Source of the DNA: Streptomyces sp. NBC_01235 | GTDB lineage: Bacteria; Actinomycetota; Actinomycetes; Streptomycetales; Streptomycetaceae | Direction of reading: 5' to 3' | Assembly (NCBI RefSeq): GCF_035989285.1 | Contig: NZ_CP108513.1 | Span: forward strand, 9,052,001 to 9,116,000 | Length of the DNA stretch: 64,000 bases | Shown here: in pieces, positions 27,558 through 36,146 of the stretch | Layout: every line of letters begins with the position of its first letter | Position numbering within the stretch: position 1 is the first letter of the stretch | The notes under the pieces: model-generated | Databases searched by the model: none | What the model saw: the letters and a program-made list of their open reading frames with translations, nothing else | What the model was told of the DNA's origin: nothing | Made by a program: the position numbers and the translations under genes

Positions 27558-28559
27558 GTGAACCCACGCACACTCGACGAACTCGACCTGAAGCTGCTCC
27601 AGGCGCTCCAGCTGGACGGGCGGGCGCCGTTCAGCCGTATCGCCCAGGTGCTGGGAGTCTCCGACCAGACCGTCGCCCGGCGCTTCCGCCGGCTGCACAC
27701 CACGGCGGGGCTGCGCGTCATCGGGATGACCGACGAGAGCCGGCTCGGGCGCAGCAGCTGGATCGTCCGGCTGTGCTGTACCCCGGACGTGGCCGACCGG
27801 CTCGCCGCGGGGCTCGCCCGGCGCCCCGACACCATCTTCGTCGCGCTCATCTCCGGCGGTACGGAGGTGATGTGCTCGATGAAGCCCCGCAGCCGCCAGG
27901 AACGGGACGAACTGCTCCTGGGCCATCTGCAGCGCACGCCGCGCATCACCTCCATCAGCGCCCACAGCGTGCTGCACTACTTCTACGGCGGCTCCCTCGG
28001 CTGGCTCACCAAGGTCAAGGCCCTCACCCCGGACCAGGAGGCGGCCCTGCGACCCGAGCCGCCCGAGTCCGCCACCGGCCCGGTGTCCGTCGACGCGGAC
28101 GACGAGCGGCTGCTCGCGCTGCTCCGCGAGGACGGGCGCGCCACCCTCGCCGACCTGGAGGCGGCCACCGGACTGTCGGAGTCGGTGGTCAAGCGACGCC
28201 TGGAACGACTGCGGTCCACCGGAGCCCTCTACTTCGACGTCCAGCACGACGTCGAGCCCCTGGGCCGGGAAGTCGACACGATGCTCTGGCTCACCGTGGA
28301 GCCCGCCGCGCTCGCCGACGTCGGCCGCGCGCTGGCCGCGCACCCGGAGGTCCGCTTCGCCGCCGCGACCACCGGCCCGGCCAACATCGTCGCCAACACC
28401 CTGCACGCCGGCGCCGGCGACCTGTACGCCTACCTCAGCGAGGGGATCGGCGCGCTCGACGGCGTACGGTCCGTGGAGACGGCGCCGATCCTCCGCCAGG
28501 TCAAACAGCTCACCTACGAGGGGCGTCGCTCCCCGGGGAACGCGGGGGCGGGCAGATAG
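27558..28559 (+). CDS. Lrp/AsnC-family regulator with two tandem units
   Basis: 333 residues built of two AsnC-like halves. The first has a helix-turn-helix (LDELDLKLLQALQLDGRAP...IAQVLGVSDQTVARR, about 5-45) and a RAM-like effector domain; the second repeats it (DADDERLLALLREDGRATLADLEAATGLSESVVKRR, about 178-215) with its own RAM domain. Tandem forms are common in Streptomyces. It lies 47 bases before, and on the same strand as, a peptidase operon, so amino-acid or peptide control of that operon is a reasonable guess. GTG 27558 with AGGAG 8 nt upstream. Confidence 0.87.
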   Translation: MNPRTLDELDLKLLQALQLDGRAPFSRIAQVLGVSDQTVARRFRRLHTTAGLRVIGMTDESRLGRSSWIVRLCCTPDVADRLAAGLARRPDTIFVALISGGTEVMCSMKPRSRQERDELLLGHLQRTPRITSISAHSVLHYFYGGSLGWLTKVKALTPDQEAALRPEPPESATGPVSVDADDERLLALLREDGRATLADLEAATGLSESVVKRRLERLRSTGALYFDVQHDVEPLGREVDTMLWLTVEPAALADVGRALAAHPEVRFAAATTGPANIVANTLHAGAGDLYAYLSEGIGALDGVRSVETAPILRQVKQLTYEGRRSPGNAGAGR

Positions 28560-28606
28560 GCTCGGGGGCTCCTGACCGGGGACTCCTGAGTGGACGGGGG
28601 CCGGAT

Positions 28607-29425
28607 GTGAAGATCCTCATCAGTGCCGACATGGAGGGCGCCACCGGTGTCACCTGGCCCGCCGACGTGCTGCCGGGGACCCCGCAGTGGGAGCGGTGCC
28701 GGTCGATGTTCACCTCGGACGTCAACGCGGCCGTGCTGGGCTTCTTCGACGGCGGGGCGGACGAGGTCCTGGTCAACGAGGCGCACTGGACCATGCGCAA
28801 CCTGCTCCTCGAACAGCTCGACGAGCGGGTGGAGATGCTCACCGGCCGGCACAAGTCCCTGTCCATGGTGGAAGGCGTCCAGCACGGCGACGTCGACGGC
28901 ATCGCGTTCGTCGGCTACCACGCGGGCGCCGGCATGGAGGGCGTCCTCGCCAACTCCGTCACCGGCGTCTGGCTGAACGACGTACGGGCCAGCGAGGGCC
29001 TGCTCAACGCGCACGTCGTCGCCGAGTACGGCGTGCCGGTCGTCCTGGTCACCGGCGACGACGTGGCCTGTGAGGACGCACTCGGGTACGCGCCCGAGGC
29101 GCTGAAGGTCGCGGTCAAGGACCACGTCTCGCGCTACGCGGCCGTGTGCCGTACGCCCGCCCGCACCGCCGCCGACATCAGGGCGGCGGCGAAGGAGGCG
29201 GCACGGCTGGCGGACCGTCAGGAACCGGTGCGCGGTGGGCCGTTCACCGTCGCGGTGGAGTTCGACGCCGAGCACCTCGCGATGGCGGCCACCGTCGTGC
29301 CCGGTGTCGCCCGCGTCGGCGAGCGGAAGGTCGCCTACACCAGCGGCACGATGTACGAGGGCATCCGCACCTTCAAGGCGGTCACCACGATCGTCTCGGC
29401 CGCGATCGAGGAGCAGTATGGCTGA
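28607..29425 (+). CDS. M55-family D-aminopeptidase (DppA-like)
   Basis: 272 residues. The zinc ligands of DppA are recognisable: ISADMEGATG (Asp and Glu, residues 7-9), VNEAHWTMRN (His), and GYHAGAGMEG (His). The family removes N-terminal D-amino acids, for example from D-Ala-D-Ala peptides, as self-compartmentalised rings. It starts at GTG 28607. The gene opens a run of four peptidase genes with small gaps or overlaps, which points to use of cell-wall or D-residue-containing peptides. Confidence 0.9.
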   Translation: MKILISADMEGATGVTWPADVLPGTPQWERCRSMFTSDVNAAVLGFFDGGADEVLVNEAHWTMRNLLLEQLDERVEMLTGRHKSLSMVEGVQHGDVDGIAFVGYHAGAGMEGVLANSVTGVWLNDVRASEGLLNAHVVAEYGVPVVLVTGDDVACEDALGYAPEALKVAVKDHVSRYAAVCRTPARTAADIRAAAKEAARLADRQEPVRGGPFTVAVEFDAEHLAMAATVVPGVARVGERKVAYTSGTMYEGIRTFKAVTTIVSAAIEEQYG

Positions 29426-29457
29426 GCAGCAGGCGCACGGGCAGGAACAGGAGCGGC

Positions 29458-30762
29458 ATGGCTGACGCGCAGGCGCGGGACGAGGTCGTCCGGTTCACTT
29501 CCGAGCTCATCCGCATCGACACCACCAACCGGGGCGGCGGGGACTGCCGGGAGCGGCCCGCCGCCGAGTACGCGGCCGCGCTGCTCGCCGAGGCGGGCAT
29601 CGAGCCGACGCTGCTCGAACGCACCCCGGGGCGCACCAACGTCGTCGCCCGGGTCGAGGGCACCGATCCGGCCGCGGACGCGCTGCTCGTCCACGGCCAC
29701 CTGGACGTCGTCCCCGCCGAGGCCGCCGACTGGAGCGTGCACCCGTTCTCCGGGGAGGTGCGCGACGGGGTCGTGTGGGGGCGCGGAGCCGTCGACATGA
29801 AGAACATGGACGCGATGATCCTGGCCGTGCTGAGGCTCTGGGCACGGCATGGCGTGCGACCCCGGCGCGACCTCGTCATCGCCTTCACCGCCGACGAGGA
29901 GGCCACCGCCGAGGACGGCTCCGGGTTCCTCGCCGACCGCCACCCGGGGCTGTTCGAGGGCTGCACCGAGGCCATCGGCGAATCGGGGGCGTTCACCTTC
30001 CACGACGGCGCCGGACGCGAGATCTACCCCATCGCCGCGGGCGAGCGCGGCACCGGCTGGCTGAAGCTCACCGCGCGCGGGCGCGCCGGCCACGGTTCCA
30101 AGGTCAACCGGGAGAACGCGGTGACCCGACTGGCCGCGGCCGTCAGCCGTATCGGCGAGCACGCATGGCCGCTCCGCCTCACCCCGACCGTCCGCGCCGC
30201 CCTCACCGAACTCGCCGCGCTGTACGGCATCGAGACCGACCTGCGCGATGTGAACGGCCTGCTGGAGAAGCTCGGCCCGGCCGCCGCCCTCGTCGAGGCG
30301 ACCGTACGCAACAGCGCAAACCCGACCATGCTGGACGCCGGTTACAAGGTCAACGTGATCCCCGGGGAGGCCGTCGCGTTCGTCGACGGCCGGTATCTCG
30401 CGGGCGGCGAGGACGAGTTCCGCTCCACCCTCGACGAACTCACCGGCCCTGACGTCGACTGGGAGTTCCTCCACCGCGAAGTCGCCCTCCAGGCACCCGT
30501 CGACGCTCCCCTCTTCGCCCGCATGCGCGCCGCCGTCGAGGAGTTCGCGCCCGAGGGGCACGTGGTGCCGTACTGCATGTCCGGCGGCACGGACGCCAAG
30601 CAGTTCTCGCGGCTCGGCATCACCGGCTACGGCTTCGCGCCGCTGAAGCTCCCGAAGGGCTTCGACCACCAGGCACTCTTCCACGGAGTCGACGAACGGG
30701 TCCCGGTCGAGGCGCTGCGCTTCGGTGTCCATGTCCTCGACCGGTTCCTGCGGACGGCCTAG
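29458..30762 (+). CDS. M20-family metallopeptidase
   Basis: 434 residues with the dinuclear zinc motifs of the M20/ArgE-DapE group: LLVHGHLDVVPA (His and Asp, about 76-87), WGRGAVDMKN (bridging Asp), TADEEATAEDGSGF (Glu general base and ligand), and a C-terminal FDHQALFHGVDE (His). The lid/dimerisation domain is present. Substrates of this branch are dipeptides or N-acylated amino acids; the neighbours favour peptides. ATG 29458 with AGGAG, 32 bases after the M55 stop, so cotranscribed. Confidence 0.9.
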   Translation: MADAQARDEVVRFTSELIRIDTTNRGGGDCRERPAAEYAAALLAEAGIEPTLLERTPGRTNVVARVEGTDPAADALLVHGHLDVVPAEAADWSVHPFSGEVRDGVVWGRGAVDMKNMDAMILAVLRLWARHGVRPRRDLVIAFTADEEATAEDGSGFLADRHPGLFEGCTEAIGESGAFTFHDGAGREIYPIAAGERGTGWLKLTARGRAGHGSKVNRENAVTRLAAAVSRIGEHAWPLRLTPTVRAALTELAALYGIETDLRDVNGLLEKLGPAAALVEATVRNSANPTMLDAGYKVNVIPGEAVAFVDGRYLAGGEDEFRSTLDELTGPDVDWEFLHREVALQAPVDAPLFARMRAAVEEFAPEGHVVPYCMSGGTDAKQFSRLGITGYGFAPLKLPKGFDHQALFHGVDERVPVEALRFGVHVLDRFLRTA

Positions 30763-30778
30763 GCGAGCGGGGGAGAAC

Positions 30779-32890
30779 GTGCAGGTCCTGCCCTACGGTT
30801 CCTGGCCCTCGCCCATCGACGCGACCCTCGCGGCCAGGCACGACGGGCGCCCCGAGTACCTCGGTTTGGTCGGCGACGAGGTGTGGTGGACGGCGCCCCG
30901 GCCGACCGAGAACGGCCGTCGCGCCCTCGTCCGGCGGCGCGCGGACGGCACGGAGGAGTCCGTCCTGCCCGCCCCCTGGAACGTCCGCAGCCGGGTCGTC
31001 GAGTACGGCGGACAGCCCTGGGCCGGTGCCGTGCGCGAAGGCCGACTCCTCGTGGTGTTCGTGCACTTCGCCGACCAGCGGCTGTACGCGTACGAGCCCG
31101 GACCCGGACCCGGCCCGGGCGCCGCGCCGCGTCCGCTCACTCCGGTCTCCTGCGTGGGCGGCGGACTGCGCTGGGTGGAGCCGCAGTTGCTGCTCGACCG
31201 GGGTGAAGTGTGGTGCGTTCTGGAGGAGTTCACCGGCGACGGGCCCACCGACGTCCGCCGCGTGCTGGCCGCCGTACCGCTGGACGGTTCGGCCGCCCAC
31301 GACCGCGCCGCCGTGCGTGAACTCACCGACGACAGCCGCCGGTTCGTCACCGGAGCCCGCCTCTCATCCGACGGCCGCCGGGCGGCCTGGCTGGCCTGGG
31401 ACCATCCGCGGATGCCGTGGGAGGGGACGGAGGTGGTCGTCGCCGACATCACGGGCGACGGCACCCTGAGCGACCCCCGGGTCGTGGCCGGCGGGCCGGG
31501 GGAGTCGATCGCGCAGGTCGACTGGATGCGGTCGACGCGCGGCCGGCGACGGTCGCTGGACGACGGTCGGAGGTCGACGGGTGAACGAGGACAGTCGTCG
31601 GTCGACTGTCTGCTGTATGCAAGCGACCGCAGTGGCTGGTGGAACCTGTACCGCGACCACGAGCCCGTCTGTCCGCGCGAGGAGGAGTTCGGCGGGGCCC
31701 TGTGGAAGCTCGGGCATCGCTGGTTCGCGCCGCTGGAGAGGGGGCTCGTCGCCGTCGTGCACGGCCGGGGCGCCACCGCGCTCGGGATCCTCGACACCGA
31801 GACCGGGGAGCTCGTCGACGCGGAGGGCCCGTGGACGGAGTTCGCCCCGACCCTCGCCGTGCGCGGTGAGCGAAGCGAGATGGGGGTCCCCCCGCCCGGA
31901 AGGTGGGGGAGCGTCGTCGCCGTCGCGGCCAGTCCGCGCAGCGCGTACGAGGTGGTGGAGCTGGACGCCGTGACCGGCCGGGCCCGGGTGATCGGCGCCG
32001 CGCACGTCGACGCGGTGGACCCGGCCTACTACCCCGAGCCCCGGATCCGCACCTTCACCGGACCCGACGGTCGCGACATCCACGCGCACGTCCATCCGCC
32101 CCGCCACCCCGGACACGTCGCCCCCGGCCACGAACTTCCGCCGTACGTCATCTGGGCGCACGGCGGTCCCACCGATCGCGCCCCGCTCGTACTGGACCTG
32201 GAGATCGCCTACTTCACCTCGCGGGGCATCGGGGTCGCCGAGGTCGACTACGGCGGGTCGACCGGATACGGGCGGGAGTACCGGGAGCGGCTGCGCGAGC
32301 AGTGGGGCGTGGTCGACGTCGAGGACTGCGCGGCCGTCGCCCTGGCCCTGGCCGACGAGGGCACCGCCGACCGCGACCGGCTGGCGATCCGCGGCGGCAG
32401 CGCCGGCGGCTGGACCGCCGCCGCCTCGCTGATCGGCACCGACGTCTACGCCTGCGGCACGATCCGCTACCCCGTGCTGGACCTGGTGGCCTGGGCGACG
32501 GGGGAGACCCACGACTTCGAGTCGCGCTACCCGGACAGTCTCGTCGGGCCCCTCGCCGGTGGGGGTGCCTCCCACGCTCTTGAGGCGGTGGGGGAGCCCG
32601 CCCGGTACGCGCAGCGCTCGCCCGTCGAGCACGCCCACCGGATCACCGTGCCGTTCCTGCTTCTGCAGGGCCTGGACGACGTCATCTGCCCGCCCGCCCA
32701 GTGCGAGCGGTTCCTGGCCCGGCTGGCGGGACGGTCGGTGCCGCACGCGTACCTCGCGTTCGAGGGGGAGGGGCACGGGTTCCGGCAGGCGGCGACGATG
32801 GTGCGGGCCCTGGAGTCCGAGCTCTCGCTGTACGCTCAGGTGTTCGGGCTGCGTCCGCCCGGTGTCCCGAGGTTGGAGCTCGTGCGGTGA
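30779..32890 (+). CDS. S9-family prolyl oligopeptidase-like serine peptidase
   Basis: 703 residues: N-terminal beta-propeller (about 1-420) and C-terminal alpha/beta-hydrolase domain (about 430-690). Catalytic residues are Ser in RGGSAGGWTA, Asp in LQGLDDVICPP and His in EGEGHGFRQ; the oxyanion HGGPTDRAP precedes them. Cytoplasmic, no signal. Three tracts look inserted in frame: an Arg/Ser/Asp-rich segment at about 31528-31605, GERSEMGVPPPGRWGS (31866-31913) and GGGASHALEAVGEP (32559-32596); the last two coincide with copies of the dispersed palindrome. GTG 30779 has GGGGGAG upstream. Its stop overlaps the next start by 4 bases. Confidence 0.9.
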   Translation: MQVLPYGSWPSPIDATLAARHDGRPEYLGLVGDEVWWTAPRPTENGRRALVRRRADGTEESVLPAPWNVRSRVVEYGGQPWAGAVREGRLLVVFVHFADQRLYAYEPGPGPGPGAAPRPLTPVSCVGGGLRWVEPQLLLDRGEVWCVLEEFTGDGPTDVRRVLAAVPLDGSAAHDRAAVRELTDDSRRFVTGARLSSDGRRAAWLAWDHPRMPWEGTEVVVADITGDGTLSDPRVVAGGPGESIAQVDWMRSTRGRRRSLDDGRRSTGERGQSSVDCLLYASDRSGWWNLYRDHEPVCPREEEFGGALWKLGHRWFAPLERGLVAVVHGRGATALGILDTETGELVDAEGPWTEFAPTLAVRGERSEMGVPPPGRWGSVVAVAASPRSAYEVVELDAVTGRARVIGAAHVDAVDPAYYPEPRIRTFTGPDGRDIHAHVHPPRHPGHVAPGHELPPYVIWAHGGPTDRAPLVLDLEIAYFTSRGIGVAEVDYGGSTGYGREYRERLREQWGVVDVEDCAAVALALADEGTADRDRLAIRGGSAGGWTAAASLIGTDVYACGTIRYPVLDLVAWATGETHDFESRYPDSLVGPLAGGGASHALEAVGEPARYAQRSPVEHAHRITVPFLLLQGLDDVICPPAQCERFLARLAGRSVPHAYLAFEGEGHGFRQAATMVRALESELSLYAQVFGLRPPGVPRLELVR
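31528..31605. repeat. low-complexity insertion inside the S9 peptidase gene
   Basis: About 78 bases rich in cg-gtcg-gac steps, coding an unusual RGRRRSLDDGRRSTGERG-type segment between QVDWMRS and CLLYASDRSGWWNLY, where relatives run nearly directly on. The motifs cggtcg, gtcgac and acagtc are shared with the 63.8-kb array. Confidence 0.4.
31866..31913. repeat. dispersed GC-rich palindromic element, copy B, inside the S9 gene
   Basis: Starts gtgagcgaagcgaga, then tgggggtcccccc, ends ggtgggggagcg. In frame in the peptidase, encoding GERSEMGVPPPGRWGS. Closest to copy D (20462-20501, inverted). Confidence 0.55.
32559..32596. repeat. dispersed GC-rich palindromic element, copy C, inside the S9 gene
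   Basis: gtgggggtgcctcccac, then gctcttgaggc, then ggtgggggag. In frame in the hydrolase domain between LVGPLA and ARYAQRSP, encoding GGGASHALEAVGEP. Confidence 0.55.
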
Positions 32891-33810
32891 AGGAACTGGT
32901 GCGGCCGTCCCGGCTCGCCGCAGGCGCCCGGGTCGCGGTTGTCGCGCCCAGCGGGCCCGTCGCGGAGGAGCGGCTCCAGGCCGGTCTCGACCTGCTGCGC
33001 GGCTGGGACCTGGACCCGGTGGTCGCCCCCCATGTGCTGGACCGGCATGCCCGGCTGCCCCACCTCGCGGGCACCGACGCCGACCGGGCCGCCGACCTCC
33101 AGCGGGCCTGGTGCGACCCGGGCGTCGACGCCGTGCTGTGCGCACGCGGCGGCTACGGCGCCCAGCGCGTCGTGGACCTGCTCGACTGGGACGCGATGCG
33201 GGCGGCCGGGCCGAAGGTGTTCGTCGGCTTCAGCGACAGCACCACCCTGCACGAGGCGTTCGCCGTCCGCCTGGGCCTGGTCACGCTGTACGGTCCGGTG
33301 GCCGCGGGCATCGACTTCATCAAGAACGCCCGGGCGCAGGAGCACCTCAAAGCCACCCTGTTCGCCCCGGAGACCGTCCGCACGCTCGCCTCCACCGGTA
33401 CGGCCATCGCTCCGGGCCGGGCGCGGGGCGTCACCCTGGGCGGCTGCCTGGCGCTGCTCGCCACCGGCTACGGCACCCCGCACACCCGCTCCGGGGCCCG
33501 CGGCGGGCTGCTGCTGATCGAGGACGTGGGGGAGCGGCCGTACAGCGTCGACCGGGCTCTCACCCAACTCCTGCGCACCGGCTGGCTGGACGGCGTCGCG
33601 GGCGTCGCGCTCGGCTCCTGGGACCGGTGCGGCCCGTACGAGGACCTGCGTCCCGTCCTCGCCGACCGGCTCGGCGGCCTCGGGGTGCCCGTCGTCGAGG
33701 AGCTCGGATTCGGGCACTGCGAGGGGGCGGTGACCGTGCCGTTCGGCGTGTGCGCCGCACTCGACGCGGACGAGGGCACCCTCACCCTCGACGCGCCCGC
33801 CCTGCGCTGA
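32887..33810 (+). CDS. S66-family LD-carboxypeptidase
   Basis: 307 residues. The S66 triad is visible: Ser in VGFSDSTTLH, Glu in LLIEDVGERPYSVDR and His in LGFGHCEGAVTVPFG; ARGGYGAQRVVDLLDW and TLYGPVA are also typical. The family cleaves the L-Lys/Dap-D-Ala bond of muropeptides in wall recycling (LdcA) or microcin-type substrates. GTG 32887 overlaps the S9 stop (GTGA), so it is the last gene of the 28.6-33.8 kb peptidase operon and ties it to cell-wall peptide turnover. Confidence 0.92.
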   Translation: MKELVRPSRLAAGARVAVVAPSGPVAEERLQAGLDLLRGWDLDPVVAPHVLDRHARLPHLAGTDADRAADLQRAWCDPGVDAVLCARGGYGAQRVVDLLDWDAMRAAGPKVFVGFSDSTTLHEAFAVRLGLVTLYGPVAAGIDFIKNARAQEHLKATLFAPETVRTLASTGTAIAPGRARGVTLGGCLALLATGYGTPHTRSGARGGLLLIEDVGERPYSVDRALTQLLRTGWLDGVAGVALGSWDRCGPYEDLRPVLADRLGGLGVPVVEELGFGHCEGAVTVPFGVCAALDADEGTLTLDAPALR

Positions 33811-33902
33811 CCCACCCGCCCCGCGTCACCGTGCCGACAGGGCCGCATCTGGAGGGCACGTCCCACCGTGCGTGAGGGCGGCTCAGGGCTCACGATGGTC
33901 GC

Positions 33903-34154
33903 ATGAGCCCGAAGACCTCGAAGACCTCCGAGCGCGGCGGGAGGAGCGGCGGCAGGGGTACGGCGCTGACGCCCGGCCGGATCGCCGTCCTGGTGCTCGC
34001 CGTCCTCGCCCTGATCTTCATCTTCGAGAACACCCGCGCCACGAAGATCCGGCTGCTGGTCCCCGAGGTGACGATGCCGCTGTGGACGGCCCTGCTCGCC
34101 GTGGGGATCATCGGCGCGCTGTGCGGGGCGTACTTCACGAGAAGGCGCTCGTAG
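33903..34154 (+). CDS. LapA-domain (DUF1049) small membrane protein
   Basis: 83 residues with two membrane helices (about 26-43 and 57-76) joined by the LapA-type FIFENTRATKIRLLVPEVTMPLW segment, and a short basic N-terminal stretch. Bacterial LapA/YciS proteins assist envelope assembly; no direct evidence here. The ORF lies 92 bases after the peptidase operon without an obvious ribosome site. Confidence 0.78.
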   Translation: MSPKTSKTSERGGRSGGRGTALTPGRIAVLVLAVLALIFIFENTRATKIRLLVPEVTMPLWTALLAVGIIGALCGAYFTRRRS

Positions 34155-34184
34155 CGCCTCGGGGGGCCGTCGTACGCTGGCTCG

Positions 34185-34730
34185 ATGCCGCACACCGCAT
34201 CCCACTATCTCGTCGAGGGCCCCCGCGTGGGGCTGCGCCACTTCACCTACGAGGACGGGCCGGAGTTCACCGCCCGGGTGCGGGAGAGCAAGGACCTGCA
34301 CCATCCGTGGCTGTTCCCGCCGGCCACGGCCGACGCCTACACGGCCTACGCGGGCCGGCTGATAAAGGACCCGTCCAAGGCCGGGTTCCTCGTGTGCACC
34401 CGGGAGGACGGGGCCGTCGCCGGGTTCGTGAACATCAACAACATCGTCGAGGGCGCTTTCCAGTGCGGTGCGCTGGGCTACGGCGTGTTCGCGCACGCGG
34501 CGGGGCGCGGACTGATGCGCGAGGCGCTCGGCCTCGTGGTGGGCTACGCCTTCGGGCCGCTGCGGCTGCACCGGCTGGAGATCAACGTGCAGCCCGGCAA
34601 CGCCGCCTCGATCGCCCTCGCCCGAACCTGCGGCTTCCGCCTGGAGGGCTACTCCCCGAAGATGATCTACATCGACGGGGAGTGGCGTGACCACGAGCGG
34701 TGGGCGATCACCGCCGAGACGCGGGCTTGA
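34185..34730 (+). CDS. GNAT acetyltransferase, RimJ/RimL type
   Basis: 181 residues. Opens VEGPRVGLRHFTYEDGPEF like RimJ/L-type N-acetyltransferases and has the acetyl-CoA loop in AAGRGLMREALGLVV, then HRLEINVQPGNAASIALARTCGF. Probable targets are protein N-termini or small amines. It converges with and overlaps the DUF6204 gene by 23 bases, so transcripts collide. Confidence 0.87.
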   Translation: MPHTASHYLVEGPRVGLRHFTYEDGPEFTARVRESKDLHHPWLFPPATADAYTAYAGRLIKDPSKAGFLVCTREDGAVAGFVNINNIVEGAFQCGALGYGVFAHAAGRGLMREALGLVVGYAFGPLRLHRLEINVQPGNAASIALARTCGFRLEGYSPKMIYIDGEWRDHERWAITAETRA

Positions 34731-35055
34731 AGTTGATCTTCATGGTGTCGAGGTCCGTGACCGTCGACCGCAGGCCGGCGAAGCCGTAGCCGAGCTCCCG
34801 CAGCGTCGTCTCGGCGCGCTCCTCGGCGAGCGCGCCCGCCATCTCCTCGCCGTCCGCCGCGTCCGACACCACCACGTACCGCATCGAGAAGTGCTTCAGT
34901 GGCGACGGCTCGTAGGACAGTGTGCCCTCCTCGGTGAACCGCATGCTCGTCAGCCCGTGCTCGCGGGCCTCGGCGAGCAGCCGGGTACGGGCCGCCTCGG
35001 TGAGACCGTCCCACGTGCCCCGGACGATCACCCGGTAGGTGTGCTGCTCACTCAC
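34708..35055 (-). CDS. DUF6204 family protein
   Basis: 115 residues, alpha/beta, of a small Streptomyces family whose function I do not know. It opens MSEQHTYRVIVRGTWDGL and has the conserved MRYVVVSDAADGEEM and LRSTVTDLDTMKI parts. No signal or membrane segment. Starts at GTG 35055, inside the first copy of a 14-base tandem duplication (35047-35074), and overlaps the GNAT gene tail to tail. Confidence 0.7.
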   Translation of the reverse strand: MSEQHTYRVIVRGTWDGLTEAARTRLLAEAREHGLTSMRFTEEGTLSYEPSPLKHFSMRYVVVSDAADGEEMAGALAEERAETTLRELGYGFAGLRSTVTDLDTMKINFKPASRR

Positions 35056-35074
35056 TGTCGCTCACTCACTGTCG
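35047..35074. repeat. 14-base tandem duplication at a start codon
   Basis: ctcactcactgtcg occurs twice back to back. The DUF6204 GTG lies in the first copy, so the duplication created a second in-phase-looking start context upstream (stopped by a TGA). Confidence 0.7.
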
Positions 35075-35145
35075 CTGTTTCCCGCGGACCGTCGAACGCC
35101 CGACTCTACGTCCGCGAAGGCGCGTCGCACACGGAATTTCGCCCC

Positions 35146-35182
35146 GCCCGACGCCGACGCCCTACGCCCGACGCCGACGCCC
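35146..35182. repeat. direct repeat of a gacgcc-rich 18-mer
   Basis: cgcccgacgccgacgccc-type sequence occurs twice, separated by tac, just downstream of the VOC gene stop. Similar low-complexity tracts flank other genes in this window. Confidence 0.55.
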
Positions 35183-35188
35183 GACGCT

Positions 35189-35539
35189 CTACCGTCCGCG
35201 CCGGTCCGCGTACTCGTACACCGCGCCGTCCGGGTGCCGGACGATCAGGTTGCGGCCCACCGGTGTCGGCACCGGGCCGGCCAGGACGTCCGCGCCCAGC
35301 TCGGTGAGGGTCTTGTGCACCTCGTCGACGTCCGTGACGGCGATCGTCGCGGCCACTTTGCGCAGCACCTCCAGCTCGGCCGGGGGCCCGCTCATCAGCA
35401 GGAAGCAGCCGACCGCGGCCACCTGCACCCCGCCCCGCTCGAAGCGGAGCGCGTCGGTGCCCGCCAGTCGTTCGTAGAAGGAGACCGCGGCCTCCAGGTC
35501 GTCGACACAGACACGCAGTGTTGCTCCCAGAATGTCCAT
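35189..35539 (-). CDS. VOC-family (glyoxalase/dioxygenase fold) protein
   Basis: 116 residues with paired beta-alpha-beta-beta-beta units: LGATLRVCVDDLEAAVSFYERLAG at the N-terminus and VDEVHKTLTELGADVLAGPVPTPVGRNLIVRHPDGAVYEY at the C-terminus, where the HPDG..YEY Glu is a usual metal ligand. The first metal His is not evident, so it may be a binding protein of the bleomycin-resistance sort. Monocistronic. Confidence 0.85.
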   Translation of the reverse strand: MDILGATLRVCVDDLEAAVSFYERLAGTDALRFERGGVQVAAVGCFLLMSGPPAELEVLRKVAATIAVTDVDEVHKTLTELGADVLAGPVPTPVGRNLIVRHPDGAVYEYADRRGR

Positions 35540-35672
35540 ACGGACGAGCCTAGTTGGGGCGGCGGCGGCGAGGTGATCCCTTCACCCGATCCTCTCCCCG
35601 TCCCCTCGCCGTGCCCTGCCGCGGCGCCGGCCCGTGGCGTTAAGCGTTCGTCACAGCGGGTACCCGGCGGTC

Positions 35673-36146
35673 ATGGAGCGCATCGATCACCTGGAGCATC
35701 TGGACAAGCATCTGGCCGAGGAACTGGCGCAGGTGGCGCGCGAGACGATCCGCGACGAACTGCGCGAGCAGACCCGCAAGCAGCGCCGTACCGCCATGCT
35801 GTACGCCGCGTCCGGCACCGTCGCCCTCTACGCGGGCGCGGCCGTCGCACTCGCGGTCGGCCTGGCCCTCGACACCGCCTTGCCCGACTGGGCCGCGGCG
35901 CTGATCACCGCCGCGATCCTCGGCGTCGTGGCATACCTGCTGCGGGGCGCCGCCAAGCCCCACGCGTCGCGCCCCGGCGCCCCCGGGCGGGTCATCGGCG
36001 GCACGCCGCCGCCCGGGCCGCCCAGCGGTACCGGGATGCCGTACCCTCCGATGCCGCCGATCGCGCCCGGCGCCCGCGTTCCGGAACCGGGCGAGGCACC
36101 GCGCGCGGACGACATCGACCCCGAGAACCCGCACCACCGGGGGTGA
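35673..36146 (+). CDS. phage holin-family (DUF1469-like) membrane protein
   Basis: 157 residues: an amphipathic N-terminal helix (ERIDHLEHLDKHLAEELAQVARETIRDELREQ), two membrane helices (about 40-62 and 68-90), and a proline/glycine-rich tail. The pattern is that of actinobacterial 'phage holin family' proteins, which are chromosomal and not linked to phage here. ATG 35673 is preferred to the GTG at 35634 because the conserved helix begins there. Function unknown. Confidence 0.78.
   Translation: MERIDHLEHLDKHLAEELAQVARETIRDELREQTRKQRRTAMLYAASGTVALYAGAAVALAVGLALDTALPDWAAALITAAILGVVAYLLRGAAKPHASRPGAPGRVIGGTPPPGPPSGTGMPYPPMPPIAPGARVPEPGEAPRADDIDPENPHHRG

Noticed and set aside
35673..36146. Prophage remnant indicated by a holin-like protein
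   Set aside because: No endolysin, integrase or phage structural gene lies nearby; this holin-like family is widespread on Streptomyces chromosomes.
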